A stretch of 36,967 nt of DNA from an uncultured Selenomonadaceae bacterium (GCA_910579115.1 CAJTSO010000011.1:3825-40791), one strand, 5' to 3'; shown: positions 14,693 to 23,927, counted from the stretch's first letter. Numbers and translations: made by a program. Notes: generated from the letters alone by a model not told the origin.

Positions 14693-15647
14693 GGGTAACA
14701 ATAAGATTCGCACGCTTTTCATGGGGACGCCGGATTTTTCGGTTCCCTGCCTGGAAAAGCTGCTGTCTATGGAACAACTGGCAGTGGTAGGGGTAGTGAC
14801 CCAGCCGGATAAACCGAGGGGGCGGGGGAAAAAGCTGACACCCTCCCCAGTGAAGGCCTGCGCCTGGAAAAACGGCCTGCCGGTTTATCAGCCGGTAAGA
14901 ATAAAGGGTGATGAGGGATTTCTTCACCAGCTAAAAGAGGAAATAGCGCCGGAGCTGATAATCGTTGTGGCTTTTGGTCAGATCCTTCCGGCTGCGGTAA
15001 TCGATTTACCCAAATATGGCTGCATCAATGTACACGCTTCTCTGCTGCCCAAATACCGGGGGGCGGCGCCTATGCAGCGGGTTCTCATGGAAGGGGAGGT
15101 GGTTACTGGCGTTACCACCATGCTGATGGATACAGGGCTGGATACAGGCGATATGCTTGAGAAATCAGAGCTTGCCATCGGTGAGGATATGACCCTGGAA
15201 GAGCTTCATAATGCTTTGTCACAGCAGGGGGCGGAACTGCTGGAAACCACGATCCGGAAGCTCCTGGACGGGACGGTAGTCCGAACAAAGCAGGATGACA
15301 GTCTCAGCTGCTATGCCAAAATGATCGAAAAGGATACGGGAGCAATTGACTGGGACCGTTCTACCATGGAGATACATAATCTGGTGAGAGCTTTGGATCC
15401 TGCTCCGGGAGCATATACTTTCCTCGAGGGGGAGAAATACAAAATCTGGCGGACAAAACCTGTCAGAGGAAATATAGAAGGAAACATGCCGGGAGAAATA
15501 TTATCGGCTGACGGAAATGGGTTGCTGGTAAAAACCGGCGACGGCATTATTGAAATCCTTGAGGTACAGGCGCCAGCCAAGAAGCGGATGAAGGCAGTTG
15601 ACTACCTTCGGGGTCATAACCTTGCGCTGTCGGCGAAATTTGAGTAA
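14685..15647 (+). CDS. fmt: Methionyl-tRNA formyltransferase
   Basis: A 320-residue cytoplasmic enzyme that transfers a formyl group from 10-formyltetrahydrofolate to initiator Met-tRNA. The N-terminal Rossmann domain begins with MGTPDFS (13-19), and the active-site stretch NVHASLLPKYRGAAP carries Asn115 and His117, with Asp153 in the MDTGLDTGDM segment, matching the Asn-His-Asp triad. The C-terminal domain of about 110 residues binds tRNA. The ATG at 14685 has GAGAGAG upstream and overlaps the end of def by eight bases, so translation is coupled. Length is normal. Confidence 0.96.
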   Translation: MAEGNNKIRTLFMGTPDFSVPCLEKLLSMEQLAVVGVVTQPDKPRGRGKKLTPSPVKACAWKNGLPVYQPVRIKGDEGFLHQLKEEIAPELIIVVAFGQILPAAVIDLPKYGCINVHASLLPKYRGAAPMQRVLMEGEVVTGVTTMLMDTGLDTGDMLEKSELAIGEDMTLEELHNALSQQGAELLETTIRKLLDGTVVRTKQDDSLSCYAKMIEKDTGAIDWDRSTMEIHNLVRALDPAPGAYTFLEGEKYKIWRTKPVRGNIEGNMPGEILSADGNGLLVKTGDGIIEILEVQAPAKKRMKAVDYLRGHNLALSAKFE

Positions 15648-15652
15648 GGGAA

Positions 15653-16468
15653 ATGGATAAAAACAAAATTGTAACTTCAAACTACAGTAAAAAGCGGCTT
15701 TTTATTGGGCTCCTGACCGGCTCATATCTGACGCTGGCCTTGATTGCCGCTTTGATGTGGCGGATCAGTGTCCCGGGACTAAGGGAAATCGCTGAAGTAC
15801 TGCCCCTTGTGTCGGGGGCGGTTCTCCTGGTGTTTTTTTGTCTGGTGGGGCTGGGGATAGCAGGCCTGATTGCGGCCGCTGCCGGGTTACCGTTTTTTCC
15901 TTCCGTTCTGCGGCGGACAACGGGACTTGTGAACCTTTTGTTTCCGCTGGTTGTATTTTTTGGCCGGCTGTGCGGCTTTAGGCGACGGCAGATCGAAAGC
16001 TCCTTTGTGTCAGTCAGCAATAAAATTTTTCACCGGATGAAGATAAAGGTGCCCGCGGACAGACTGCTGGTGGTAACGCCCCATTGCCTGCAGCTTGATA
16101 CCTGCCCCCACAAGATTACCCGTGATCCGATGAACTGTAAGCGGTGCGGCCGCTGTGACATAGCGGCGCTGGTGACGATGGCCGAGGAAATGGGCTTTCA
16201 TTTCTTCGTTGTTACCGGTGGCACTCTCGCCCGCCAGACGGTGCAGAAAATCCGCCCGAAGGCTGTTTTGGCTATAGCCTGCGAGCGTGACCTTACAAGC
16301 GGCATACAGGATGTATATCCGCTTCCGGCCGTGGGAGTGATGAATCTTCGCCCCAATGGACCCTGCTTCAATACCCATGTGGATTTGGAAGAGTTCCGCC
16401 GGGAGCTGGAGAATTTGATAATTCTGCCGGAAAAAAGGACTGAGGAGACCGCCGGGAAAAATGGATAA
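15653..16468 (+). CDS. DUF116 family membrane protein with a cysteine cluster
   Basis: A 271-residue protein of the DUF116 family, of unknown function. Two to four membrane segments lie within residues 14-105. The rest is a cytoplasmic-looking domain with cysteines at 145, 151, 162, 165 and 168 in a pattern (C-x5-C-x10-C-x2-C-x2-C) that looks like a metal or iron-sulfur cluster site, plus Cys210 (ACERDL) and Cys238 (GPCFNT). The fmt-DUF116-rsmB order is commonly seen in Firmicutes. The ATG at 15653 follows fmt by five bases with AAGGGAAA upstream, and the gene ends overlapping rsmB by eight bases. A role in RNA or redox chemistry is possible but unproven. Confidence 0.88.
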   Translation: MDKNKIVTSNYSKKRLFIGLLTGSYLTLALIAALMWRISVPGLREIAEVLPLVSGAVLLVFFCLVGLGIAGLIAAAAGLPFFPSVLRRTTGLVNLLFPLVVFFGRLCGFRRRQIESSFVSVSNKIFHRMKIKVPADRLLVVTPHCLQLDTCPHKITRDPMNCKRCGRCDIAALVTMAEEMGFHFFVVTGGTLARQTVQKIRPKAVLAIACERDLTSGIQDVYPLPAVGVMNLRPNGPCFNTHVDLEEFRRELENLIILPEKRTEETAGKNG

Positions 16469-17804
16469 AGCAAGAGAAACGGCTCTCCGGGTCATTCATG
16501 CAGTCAGTGAAAACGGCGGCTATGCCAATATCCTGCTGGCGGAAGAGCTGAAAAAAGGAGACTTTAGCGAGCTTGACCGCCGCTTTGCTACCGAGCTCGT
16601 TTATGGGGTAGTAAAGGCGGGAGAAACCTTGGACTGGATCATCGGCCGCTACGTCAATAAGCCGGTGAAAAAAATGGAGCCCTGGGCTCGGTGTATTCTC
16701 CGCCTGGGGATGTACCAGCTCTTTTACCTGACAAGGATACCCAAGTCGGCGGCGGTCAATGAGTCGGTTAATCTTGCCCGCCGGTACGGCGCAAGATTGA
16801 AAAGCAGCGCCGGTTTTATTAACGCCGTTCTCCGGCGGGCGGTCCGGGAGCCTGAGGTAGCTGAATTTCCTCAGGGGCCGGGAAAAGCTACCGAATACCT
16901 CTCGCTGAAGGAAATGCACCCCCGCTGGCTGGTGAAGCGCTGGATAAGGGAAATGGGTTTTGAAGCGGCTCAGAAGATATGCCGCTTTGATAATGAACCG
17001 GCAGTGTTGTCGGTGAGGACGAATACCCTGAAGATAACAAGGGACGACTTGATTTCCCGGCTGGCAGAGGAAGGTTGCCTGGCAGATAAGTCCGCCCTTG
17101 TCCCTGAGGGAATAAAAATAACCGCTCACGGGGCCATGAAAGATTTAGACTCTCTGAAGGAGGGACTTTGGCAGGTACAGGACGAGAGTTCCATGCTGGT
17201 TGCCCACGTTGTTGACCCGCAGCCGGGAGAATTTGTCCTCGATGTTTGCAGTGCGCCGGGGGGCAAGGCCACGCATCTTGCCCAGCTCATGGAGAATCGA
17301 GGGAAAATAATAGCCGGGGACCTGTATCCTGCCCGCCTTGAGAAAGTAGCGGAAAATGCTCGCAGACTGGGGATAAATATTATCGAAACAGTGGCTGGAG
17401 ATGCCCGCTGTATAGGAGAGCGGTATTTCCGGCAGGCTGACCGGGTTCTGGTCGATGCGCCCTGCTCGGGGTTGGGCGTCCTCCGCCGCCGTCCTGATGT
17501 CCGCTGGAGAGTGACGGCTGAGGAAATGAAAAAGCTGCCGCCACTTCAACTGGAAATTTTGGAGAGCGCTTCCCGGTGCGTGAAGCAGGGAGGCATCCTG
17601 GTCTACAGTACCTGTACTATGGAACCGGCGGAAAATGCGGGCGTCGTTGAGAAATTTTTAGAAACCAGCAAGGATTTCTCCCTTGTGGAAACAGGGCAGT
17701 ACCTGCCGGAGAAAAAGCGGAGCGGCAGCATGGTGCAGCTCCTTCCTCATATAGATGGAACGGATGGTTTCTTCATTGCCAGGATGGAAAGAAAAGCAAG
17801 ATGA
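16461..17804 (+). CDS. rsmB: 16S rRNA m5C967 methyltransferase
   Basis: A 447-residue protein with an N-terminal NusB-like RNA-binding domain (about 1-135) and a C-terminal methyltransferase domain. The SAM-binding motif VLDVCSAPGGKATH begins near 259, and the two catalytic cysteines are in DAPCSG (Cys335) and STCTM (Cys385). It methylates C967 in 16S rRNA. The ATG at 16461 overlaps DUF116 by eight bases, and the stop overlaps rlmN by four bases (ATGA), indicating coupled translation. Length is normal for the RsmB/Sun family. Confidence 0.96.
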   Translation: MDKARETALRVIHAVSENGGYANILLAEELKKGDFSELDRRFATELVYGVVKAGETLDWIIGRYVNKPVKKMEPWARCILRLGMYQLFYLTRIPKSAAVNESVNLARRYGARLKSSAGFINAVLRRAVREPEVAEFPQGPGKATEYLSLKEMHPRWLVKRWIREMGFEAAQKICRFDNEPAVLSVRTNTLKITRDDLISRLAEEGCLADKSALVPEGIKITAHGAMKDLDSLKEGLWQVQDESSMLVAHVVDPQPGEFVLDVCSAPGGKATHLAQLMENRGKIIAGDLYPARLEKVAENARRLGINIIETVAGDARCIGERYFRQADRVLVDAPCSGLGVLRRRPDVRWRVTAEEMKKLPPLQLEILESASRCVKQGGILVYSTCTMEPAENAGVVEKFLETSKDFSLVETGQYLPEKKRSGSMVQLLPHIDGTDGFFIARMERKAR

Positions 17805-18844
17805 AAAAGAATCTATTTGGCCTCATGGAGGAGGCAATCAGGGAGGAGATGGCTCCCTTTGACATTCAGCCGTTCCGAACTAATCAGCTGGTTGAATGGA
17901 TGTATGGAAAAAGCGCCAAATCCTTTGACGAAATGACAAATATAAGTCAGGATCTTCGCTACCGGCTGGCCCGGGAGTTTTCCATCGATCGGGCCAGGCA
18001 GGTTGAACGGTGGGATTCCACTGATGGGAAAACCACTAAGTTCCTGCTTGGCTTTCCCGATGAAGTGGCGGTTGAGTCCGTCCTCATGCGGCAGCCTTAT
18101 GGCAACAGTGTTTGTATTTCCACCCAGGCAGGCTGTGCCATGGGCTGTGCCTTCTGCGCATCCACTCTAAAAGGACTTACCAGGGATTTGGTAGCAGGAG
18201 AGATGCTGGCGCAGGTTTTCTTTATCAACGACTATCTTATGAAGGCGGGCCAGAAGGTTGACACCATGGTCCTGATGGGTTCAGGCGAACCTCTGTATAA
18301 TTATGCCAACGTGCTTCAATTCCTGCGGCTTATTCATGAGCCCTACTGCCTTAATTTTGGCTATCGCAACGTTACCCTGTCCACCTGCGGGATTGTGGAG
18401 AGGATATATGACCTGGCCCATCAGAAGCTTCAGGTAGGGCTTGCTATATCCCTTCATGCCCCTAATGACGAAATTCGCCGCCGCCTCATGCCCATCGCCA
18501 ACAAGTATCCAATCAAGGATGTGGTCAAAGCCGGTGAGGTCTATTTTAACGCGACGGGCCGCCGGGTAACCTACGAATATATCCTCATCGACGGAGTAAA
18601 TGACAGCAAGGAGAATGCCCGGGAGCTGGGACATCTTTTGCAGGGTCAGAATGCGTCGGTAAATCTTATTCCAATCAACCCGGTGGTAGAACGGTATCTT
18701 CACCGGCCAAATGACGGGAAGGTTAAGGATTTTGCCAATATTCTTCACAGTATGCATATTACCGCCACCGTCAGAAAGGAAATGGGGGCCGATATTAACG
18801 CGGCCTGCGGCCAGCTGCGGAACCGTCATTTGGAGGGAAAATAA
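17801..18844 (+). CDS. rlmN: Dual-specificity 23S rRNA/tRNA adenine-C2 methyltransferase
   Basis: A 347-residue radical SAM enzyme that methylates C2 of A2503 in 23S rRNA and A37 in some tRNAs. The 4Fe-4S motif C-x3-C-x2-C is at Cys112, Cys116 and Cys119 (QAGCAMGCAFC). The C-terminal Cys336 in ACGQLRNRH is the one methylated in the catalytic cycle. The N-terminal helical RNA-binding domain is complete. It overlaps rsmB by four bases and is the last gene of the block; a terminator follows four bases after its stop. Length is normal. Confidence 0.97.
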   Translation: MKKNLFGLMEEAIREEMAPFDIQPFRTNQLVEWMYGKSAKSFDEMTNISQDLRYRLAREFSIDRARQVERWDSTDGKTTKFLLGFPDEVAVESVLMRQPYGNSVCISTQAGCAMGCAFCASTLKGLTRDLVAGEMLAQVFFINDYLMKAGQKVDTMVLMGSGEPLYNYANVLQFLRLIHEPYCLNFGYRNVTLSTCGIVERIYDLAHQKLQVGLAISLHAPNDEIRRRLMPIANKYPIKDVVKAGEVYFNATGRRVTYEYILIDGVNDSKENARELGHLLQGQNASVNLIPINPVVERYLHRPNDGKVKDFANILHSMHITATVRKEMGADINAACGQLRNRHLEGK

Positions 18845-18848
18845 AATT

Positions 18849-18885
18849 GTCCTTGGTTCAACTGAACCAAGGACTTTGGCTTTTT
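18849..18885 (+). terminator. Terminator after rlmN
   Basis: GTCCTTGGTTC (18849-18859) pairs with its complement at 18864-18874 around an AACT loop, and T-rich sequence with TTTTT at 18881-18885 follows. It closes the def-to-rlmN block and separates it from the converging LysR gene. Confidence 0.8.
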
Positions 18886-18928
18886 CCGGGGGTTTGATTT
18901 TGCAGCTGGTTTTGTTGACAAAGGAAGC

Positions 18929-19807
18929 TTAGTGTTCGTGGTAATATTTGAGGAAATTTTGGGCAACGGAGGAAAGGGGCCGGCTTTTCACTACGGATAT
19001 GGTTTGCCGGAGACTGAACCGGTCATCCTGAAAATGAAGGCAGCGAAGCTCAGGTCCCAACCCGTCACTGATGCTGATAGGAACGATGGCTACCCCCGAC
19101 TGTTGCCGTGCCCAGGTAATAGCGCTGTGTTTGGTGCTGTTTACGCATAGTACATGGGGAGAAATGTGGGCGTTGGCGAAGTTGGACAGAATAAACTCTT
19201 GACAGCCCCGGGAGAGGCAGAGGGGTACACTCTCCAGATCTTTCAGTTCCAAGCTGGTTTTATCAGGTGAAACCCAGCTGGTGGACTGATGAAAAATCGC
19301 GCCCAGCTGTTCTCGATCAGTGGAAAGGATCTCAAAGCGGGATGCCTGCTCCAGTGGCAGGGGAGAAATACTGATTTCAGTCACTCCATTTAGAAGCTCT
19401 CGAGTGTGGGCGGCGCTGTCGCCCTCGTAGATGTCAAACTCAACCTTCGGATTGAGCTTGGCAAAGCCGCAGAGATATTTTTTGATAAAGAAGGGAGCGG
19501 TAGAGGGAGAGATACTGAGAGCAAGTTTACCCTGTACTCCTCTTAGCGTGCTGTTGATCTCCCTTTGGACGCTGGCCTCGATGTTGCAGAGGTATTTTGC
19601 CTTGGCATAGAGAACGCGGCCTGCATCGGTCAGCTCGATACTGCGTGCCCCCCGCCGCACCAGCAGCAGCTCAGTGCCGTATTTTTTCCGGAGATTTTTC
19701 ACCTGCATGGTCAGTGCCGGTTGGGCAATGTGCAGTACCTCCGAGGCGGCGCTTAGATTACCGCAGTCCACAATGGTGATAAAATTTCGATAATGCTCCA
19801 AATCCAT
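18929..19807 (-). CDS. LysR-family transcriptional regulator
   Basis: A 292-residue regulator. The N-terminal winged helix-turn-helix, about residues 1-60, has the family pattern FITIVDCGNLSAASEVLHIAQPALTMQVKNL. A helical linker and a two-lobed effector-binding domain follow. The ATG at 19807 has GAGG upstream. It is divergent from a carboxylate permease gene, with 290 bases between, the usual arrangement for a LysR protein controlling the neighbour in response to the transported compound or a metabolite. The effector cannot be identified from sequence. Two copies of TTCTTATAACT in the gap may be binding sites. Confidence 0.92.
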   Translation of the reverse strand: MDLEHYRNFITIVDCGNLSAASEVLHIAQPALTMQVKNLRKKYGTELLLVRRGARSIELTDAGRVLYAKAKYLCNIEASVQREINSTLRGVQGKLALSISPSTAPFFIKKYLCGFAKLNPKVEFDIYEGDSAAHTRELLNGVTEISISPLPLEQASRFEILSTDREQLGAIFHQSTSWVSPDKTSLELKDLESVPLCLSRGCQEFILSNFANAHISPHVLCVNSTKHSAITWARQQSGVAIVPISISDGLGPELRCLHFQDDRFSLRQTISVVKSRPLSSVAQNFLKYYHEH

Positions 19808-19888
19808 TTCCGGTACTCCTCATAAGAGCCAGGTAAAGACGATAATGACAGCTAAGATTAAACTTAACGATATATTAAAACAAAATTC

Positions 19889-20035
19889 TTCTTATAACTA
19901 TTTGGGCGTATATTCGATTTTCGATGAATAGAATCCTCTTTTTGGCGGATAATTATCATTTTCTTCTGTAATGAAACGAAAAAATATAATCCATAGATTT
20001 ATAAAAGCCATAAAATAGATATTTTTCTTATAACT
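19889..20035 (+). repeat. Pair of 11-base direct repeats in the LysR/permease gap
   Basis: TTCTTATAACT occurs at 19889-19899 and again at 20025-20035, same strand, 136 bases apart. The second copy is just upstream of the candidate -10 TATAGT at 20046-20051. It may be a regulator site, perhaps for the LysR protein, but it is not a classical T-N11-A palindrome. No gene is seen in the 290-base gap. Confidence 0.5.
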
Positions 20036-20097
20036 CTAAATGAGGTATAGTGTTAGCAAAAGGTCATTTTAAGTTGGAACGATGGAGGTATAAGTTG

Positions 20098-21354
20098 ATG
20101 AATATGGCGTTGATTTCTCTTTTGACATTGCTGGCGGCAATTGTCCTCGGTTTTTGGCGAAAGCTGAACGTTGGACTGTTGTGCATGGGTTTTTCCCTCC
20201 TGCTGGGTCACGCGGCAGGCCTCTCGGATAAACAGATTATTGCCGGATTCAATTATTCGCTGTTCGTCATGCTGTTGGGGGTAACTTATATGTTCAGCCT
20301 GGTGCAGGACAATGGCTGTCTGGATCTTCTGGCCAAAAAAGTCGTGGCTCTGGCCGGTAAGCGGACCTTTCTCATTCCGATCATAATTTATATTTTCTGT
20401 ACGGTACTGGCGGCCATCGGGCCGGGTACCGTGCCCACGATGGCTATTATGATGGTGTTTGCCATGGCGCTGGCGGCAGAGCTGGGCATCAGTCCGGCGA
20501 TGCTGTCGGCCCTGATTGTACTTGGCGCGTCAGGCGGCGGTGTTTCCCCCTTGGCGGCAACCGGTATCATTGGTCTTAATCTCTGCGCTGAATTTGGCGT
20601 CACCGGGATTGAGGTGCCCTTCTTTATGAACGGCGTGCTGTCGGCTACTGTTTACAGCGGGGTGGTTTACTTCCTGCTGGGAGGGCACAGAATGCACGTG
20701 GAAAAGCCCATGAAGCTCAGTGATATTCCCGCCTTTAATACCAAGCAGCTCATTACCTTGGCGGGCATTGTGCTGATGGTTGTACTGGTTCTTATCTTTA
20801 AGATCAACGTAGGGATGGTAGGCTTTGCTGTTGCGGCGGTATTTTCTCTGTTGCAGGTGGCAGATGAAGGGAAGGCGTTGAAGAACGTGCCCTGGGGAAC
20901 GCTGCTCCTGATTGCGGGCGTTGGTATGTTGATGCAGATTATCATCAAGGTTGGCGGCATCAAAATGCTTTCCGAGTTTTTGGTATCCATGATAACAGCT
21001 CCCACCGCCGCATCTATTCTTGGTCTCTGCGCCGGTATTTTGAGCTGGTTCAGCTCAACCTCAGGGGTTGTCATGCCAACCTTGATTCCGACGATTCCCA
21101 ATGTAATAGCCGGGGTAGGCGGCAATATCAGCCCGGTAGAGCTGGCGACCGCGATTACCATGATCTCCAATACGGCCGGTATCAGCCCCCTTTCTACCGG
21201 CGGGGCACTGGCGTTGGCGGCGTACTCCTCTGCGGCAAAGGCAAGCCCAGAGCTGCAACAGAAACTCTTTGCCAGGATGTTTGGTATTTCGGCATTGGGA
21301 GTTATAACGCTAAGTGTCCTGGCTTACTTTGGCCTTTTCCGCTGGCTGTTGTGA
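20098..21354 (+). CDS. MatC/SLC13-like carboxylate permease (ion transporter superfamily)
   Basis: A 418-residue inner-membrane protein with about 11 to 12 membrane segments. The ATG at 20098 is chosen because GGAGG (20084-20088) lies nine bases upstream; TTG 20095 is also possible, and the frame opens at GTG 20050 with an unlikely charged tail. The two reentrant-type motifs of the ion transporter superfamily are visible: GASGGGVSPLAATG near residue 141 and SNTAGISPLSTGGA near residue 359. These fit the MatC and SLC13/DcuC-like groups, which carry dicarboxylates such as malonate, succinate or malate. The substrate is not determined. It is divergent from the LysR gene and followed by a strong terminator. 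Confidence 0.82.
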   Translation: MNMALISLLTLLAAIVLGFWRKLNVGLLCMGFSLLLGHAAGLSDKQIIAGFNYSLFVMLLGVTYMFSLVQDNGCLDLLAKKVVALAGKRTFLIPIIIYIFCTVLAAIGPGTVPTMAIMMVFAMALAAELGISPAMLSALIVLGASGGGVSPLAATGIIGLNLCAEFGVTGIEVPFFMNGVLSATVYSGVVYFLLGGHRMHVEKPMKLSDIPAFNTKQLITLAGIVLMVVLVLIFKINVGMVGFAVAAVFSLLQVADEGKALKNVPWGTLLLIAGVGMLMQIIIKVGGIKMLSEFLVSMITAPTAASILGLCAGILSWFSSTSGVVMPTLIPTIPNVIAGVGGNISPVELATAITMISNTAGISPLSTGGALALAAYSSAAKASPELQQKLFARMFGISALGVITLSVLAYFGLFRWLL

Positions 21355-21389
21355 AACCAATAGAGCCGGGAGGGTTTAAGTTATAAATG

Positions 21390-21430
21390 AAAATCCCCCG
21401 CCTTTGAGTGTTTTCGAGGCGGAGGATTTT
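21390..21430. terminator. Bidirectional terminator between the permease and MalY-like genes
   Basis: AAAATCCCCCGCCT (21390-21403) pairs with AGGCGGAGGATTTT (21417-21430) with one mismatch, with a 13-base loop. The stem has A runs on one side and T runs on the other, so it can act in both directions, ending the permease gene and the converging PLP-enzyme gene. Confidence 0.75.
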
Positions 21431-21434
21431 ACAT

Positions 21435-22646
21435 TTAGCCATTGTGTTTTTTTATTGCTGCGGCCATTCGTTCCAGACCGGTTTTTATGATGCTTCTTGG
21501 CATGGCCAGGTTCAGCCGGACGAAGCCTTCGGCATTTCCGACGAAGAGGGCATTGCCGCCTTCCAAAAGGACGCCGGCATTGTTGGCGAAGAATTCTGAC
21601 AAGTTTGTTTCTTTTGGCAAGACGGCTCGGAAATCTACCCAGGCGAGGTAGGTTGCTTCCGGTATCCGGCAGACAGCTTTTGGGATGTTCTCCCGAAGAA
21701 AATTCACCAGGAAGGAAAAATTGTCATCAAGGTAGAGCTTCAATTCCTCAAGCCATTCGCCGCCGTCTTCATAAGCGGCCTGGGCGGCGGCCAGAGACAG
21801 GGGATTGACCTCCTGTCCGATACGATCGTTGTCCCGGAAGGTTTCCCGCAGTTTTTCGTCACGGATAATGATGTTGGAGAACATGAGACCGGCGATATCG
21901 AATGTTTTGCTGGGGGCCATGCAGGTGACAAGCCGTTGGTAGTCAGGCATTATCTTCCCCAGAGGGATATGCTTGCGCCCGGTTCTTATAAGATCGCAGT
22001 GAATTTCATCCGATACGACCCACAGATTGTGTTTTCTGATGATTTCAGAAACCCTTTGCAGTTCATCTTCAGTCCACATTCGGCCGGTTGGATTGTGAGG
22101 ATTGCACCAGATGACGAGGCGGACAGCCGGATCGGCAGCTTTGGCAGCAAAATCCGCAAGGTCGAGGCTGAAGAATCCCTTATCGCATTTAAGGGCAGTG
22201 GTTACAAGGGTGCGCTTATTATCAATGGTGGCGTATTTGAAGTTGCCGTAGGCGGGGGTAGCGATGAGGATCTTTTCATCCGGACTTGTCACATCAGCAA
22301 CAATTTCATAGAGGGCGGGAACTATACCGGGAGACATACAGAGCTGTTCCTTGGGAAAATCCCAGCTGTAGCGGTTCCGGCACCACCGGGAGAATGAGTT
22401 GTAGTAATCGTCAGTAAAGAGGGAAGTATAGCCAAAAATCCGGCGGTCAACTCTGGCCCGGAGGGCATCAAGAATACTAGGTGGGACAGAGAATTCCATA
22501 TCAGCTACCCACATGCGGACAAATTCATCGTCTGCGTAGGGGAATTTCTTTTCGGGGCCGGCATGGAATATGTAGCCTCGGAATCCGTCTGTATTCAGGG
22601 CGTTTGTTCCCCGACGGTCAATAATTTCGTCAAAATTGTATTTCAT
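21435..22646 (-). CDS. MalY/PatB-type PLP-dependent aminotransferase or cystathionine beta-lyase
   Basis: A 403-residue fold-type I PLP enzyme of the MalY/PatB group, which carries C-S beta-lyase activity on cystathionine or cysteine and sometimes has regulatory roles. Lys247 in APSKTFDIAG is the PLP-binding lysine; CNPHNPTG (181-188) and VSDEIHCDL (211-219) are the PLP and phosphate region. The N-terminus with VADMEFSVPP is typical. The start at ATG 22646 has AGGGATT upstream; the open frame to 22679 would add eleven residues that overlap a terminator. It is likely monocistronic: terminators lie before and after it. Exact reaction cannot be fixed. Confidence 0.87.
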   Translation of the reverse strand: MKYNFDEIIDRRGTNALNTDGFRGYIFHAGPEKKFPYADDEFVRMWVADMEFSVPPSILDALRARVDRRIFGYTSLFTDDYYNSFSRWCRNRYSWDFPKEQLCMSPGIVPALYEIVADVTSPDEKILIATPAYGNFKYATIDNKRTLVTTALKCDKGFFSLDLADFAAKAADPAVRLVIWCNPHNPTGRMWTEDELQRVSEIIRKHNLWVVSDEIHCDLIRTGRKHIPLGKIMPDYQRLVTCMAPSKTFDIAGLMFSNIIIRDEKLRETFRDNDRIGQEVNPLSLAAAQAAYEDGGEWLEELKLYLDDNFSFLVNFLRENIPKAVCRIPEATYLAWVDFRAVLPKETNLSEFFANNAGVLLEGGNALFVGNAEGFVRLNLAMPRSIIKTGLERMAAAIKKHNG

Positions 22647-22664
22647 TTGAATCCCTTCCTTCGT

Positions 22665-22694
22665 AAAAAAGCCGCCCAATAGGCGGCCTTTTTT
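22665..22694 (-). terminator. Terminator after the HD-GYP gene
   Basis: On the minus strand GCCGCC pairs with GGCGGC around a five-base loop (22671-22687) and is followed by TTTTTT at 22665-22670. It ends the HD-GYP transcript just before the MalY-like gene, which therefore needs its own promoter or readthrough. Confidence 0.8.
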
Positions 22695-22696
22695 AT

Positions 22697-23764
22697 TTAT
22701 TTTGGATTGTATTCGATTATCGAGAGGTTCATGTATTCGTTTAAATCAATAATCGTGGCTTCGTTTATACGAATGAGAGGCTGTGCGTCCAATCCATTTG
22801 CATAGCGGACGATTGTACCGATCATACCGTTGGAGAGGAGGACCCGGGAGCCAAGGAAAGAGAGTTTTATACTGGTAATAAAGGGAATGCAGACATTGGG
22901 ATCGAGCTTTGAGCACATGAGTACGGCGATTTTTTCAATAGCCGCAAAGGGAGTCATGCGCCGCTCTCCTTCCACCTCAGTAGTAAGGTTGTCATATAAG
23001 TCAGCCAAAGCTACGATCCGGGCGAACTTATGCATGTGTTCTCCCTTCAGCCCCAAAGGATAACCGGACCCGTCCATGCATTCATGATGCTGGGCAGCTG
23101 CTTCTATGACACCGGCGGGAATATTAGGACAGGCCCGCAATATTTTGGAGGCTTCCATTGTATGAATCATGTAGTCATCAATGAACTCTTCGGGGACAGC
23201 AACGCTCCGCATAGCGCAGAGGTTTGGCGGGAGTTTTGATTTGCCAATGTCATGGAGGAATCCGGCCAAAATGAGATCCTGGATCTCTGCCGGGTCCAGG
23301 CTGATCCATTTTCCGATTACACCGGAAAGAATGGAAACCCGGAGGGAATGGTTGTACACGTCACTTGCCAAGTGATTCAGTTCAAAAATATGGTCAATTA
23401 CGCCGCTGTTATGGGCAAGGGGATACAGAGTGTCGTGAACAAGACACTTGGTCTCATACACGGACTGCTCATCTCCGCCCTTGCTTAGGGTTTCAATCAG
23501 TCCTTTGGCAGTCCCCACGACCTCCTTGTATTCACTGATAAAGGCATCGGCAGGATTGAACAGGGCGGAGACGCTAAGGAAATTACTACTGAGTTCATAT
23601 TCATCCTTTATGTAGATGAATGGAACATCAATGGTCTGGAGGTGCTTGATGTGGGAGGGGGTAAGCTCCGTATTTTCTGACAGGACTACAATGAGGTCGT
23701 CGTTGACAATTGTGCGGGCCAGAATCATGCCGGGCTTTAGGTCGGTAACTGATATGGAACGCAA
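22697..23764 (-). CDS. HD-GYP domain protein, probable cyclic di-GMP phosphodiesterase
   Basis: A 355-residue protein. The start is TTG 23764, with AGGAGG eight bases upstream, giving the family N-terminus with Leu-Lys-Pro-Gly-Met. A DUF3391-like N-terminal region precedes the HD-GYP domain. The HD pair is His171-Asp172 in FLHDIGKSKLP, the GYP part is His226-His227-Glu228...Asp231-Gly-Ser-Gly-Tyr-Pro236, and HMHKFARIVALADLYD contains the further metal ligands, so the domain looks active. Such proteins hydrolyse cyclic di-GMP, a messenger that controls motility and surface behaviour. About 65 C-terminal residues follow, rich in beta-strand character. The gene is monocistronic and divergent from the nitroreductase gene. 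Confidence 0.9.
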   Translation of the reverse strand: MRSISVTDLKPGMILARTIVNDDLIVVLSENTELTPSHIKHLQTIDVPFIYIKDEYELSSNFLSVSALFNPADAFISEYKEVVGTAKGLIETLSKGGDEQSVYETKCLVHDTLYPLAHNSGVIDHIFELNHLASDVYNHSLRVSILSGVIGKWISLDPAEIQDLILAGFLHDIGKSKLPPNLCAMRSVAVPEEFIDDYMIHTMEASKILRACPNIPAGVIEAAAQHHECMDGSGYPLGLKGEHMHKFARIVALADLYDNLTTEVEGERRMTPFAAIEKIAVLMCSKLDPNVCIPFITSIKLSFLGSRVLLSNGMIGTIVRYANGLDAQPLIRINEATIIDLNEYMNLSIIEYNPK

Positions 23765-23927
23765 AGGTATTCCTCCTTATTCCTTGGAAGGGATTAGTAT
23801 AACTGACACATTCTGCCTTACAGGTGAATCCTGTTACATTATATACTATTTTGTGATCAAAGGGGAGATTTTTTTATTTTTGATTTAATAAATGAGTCGT
23901 TTTTCCCTGTATGGAAAACCTTTATAC

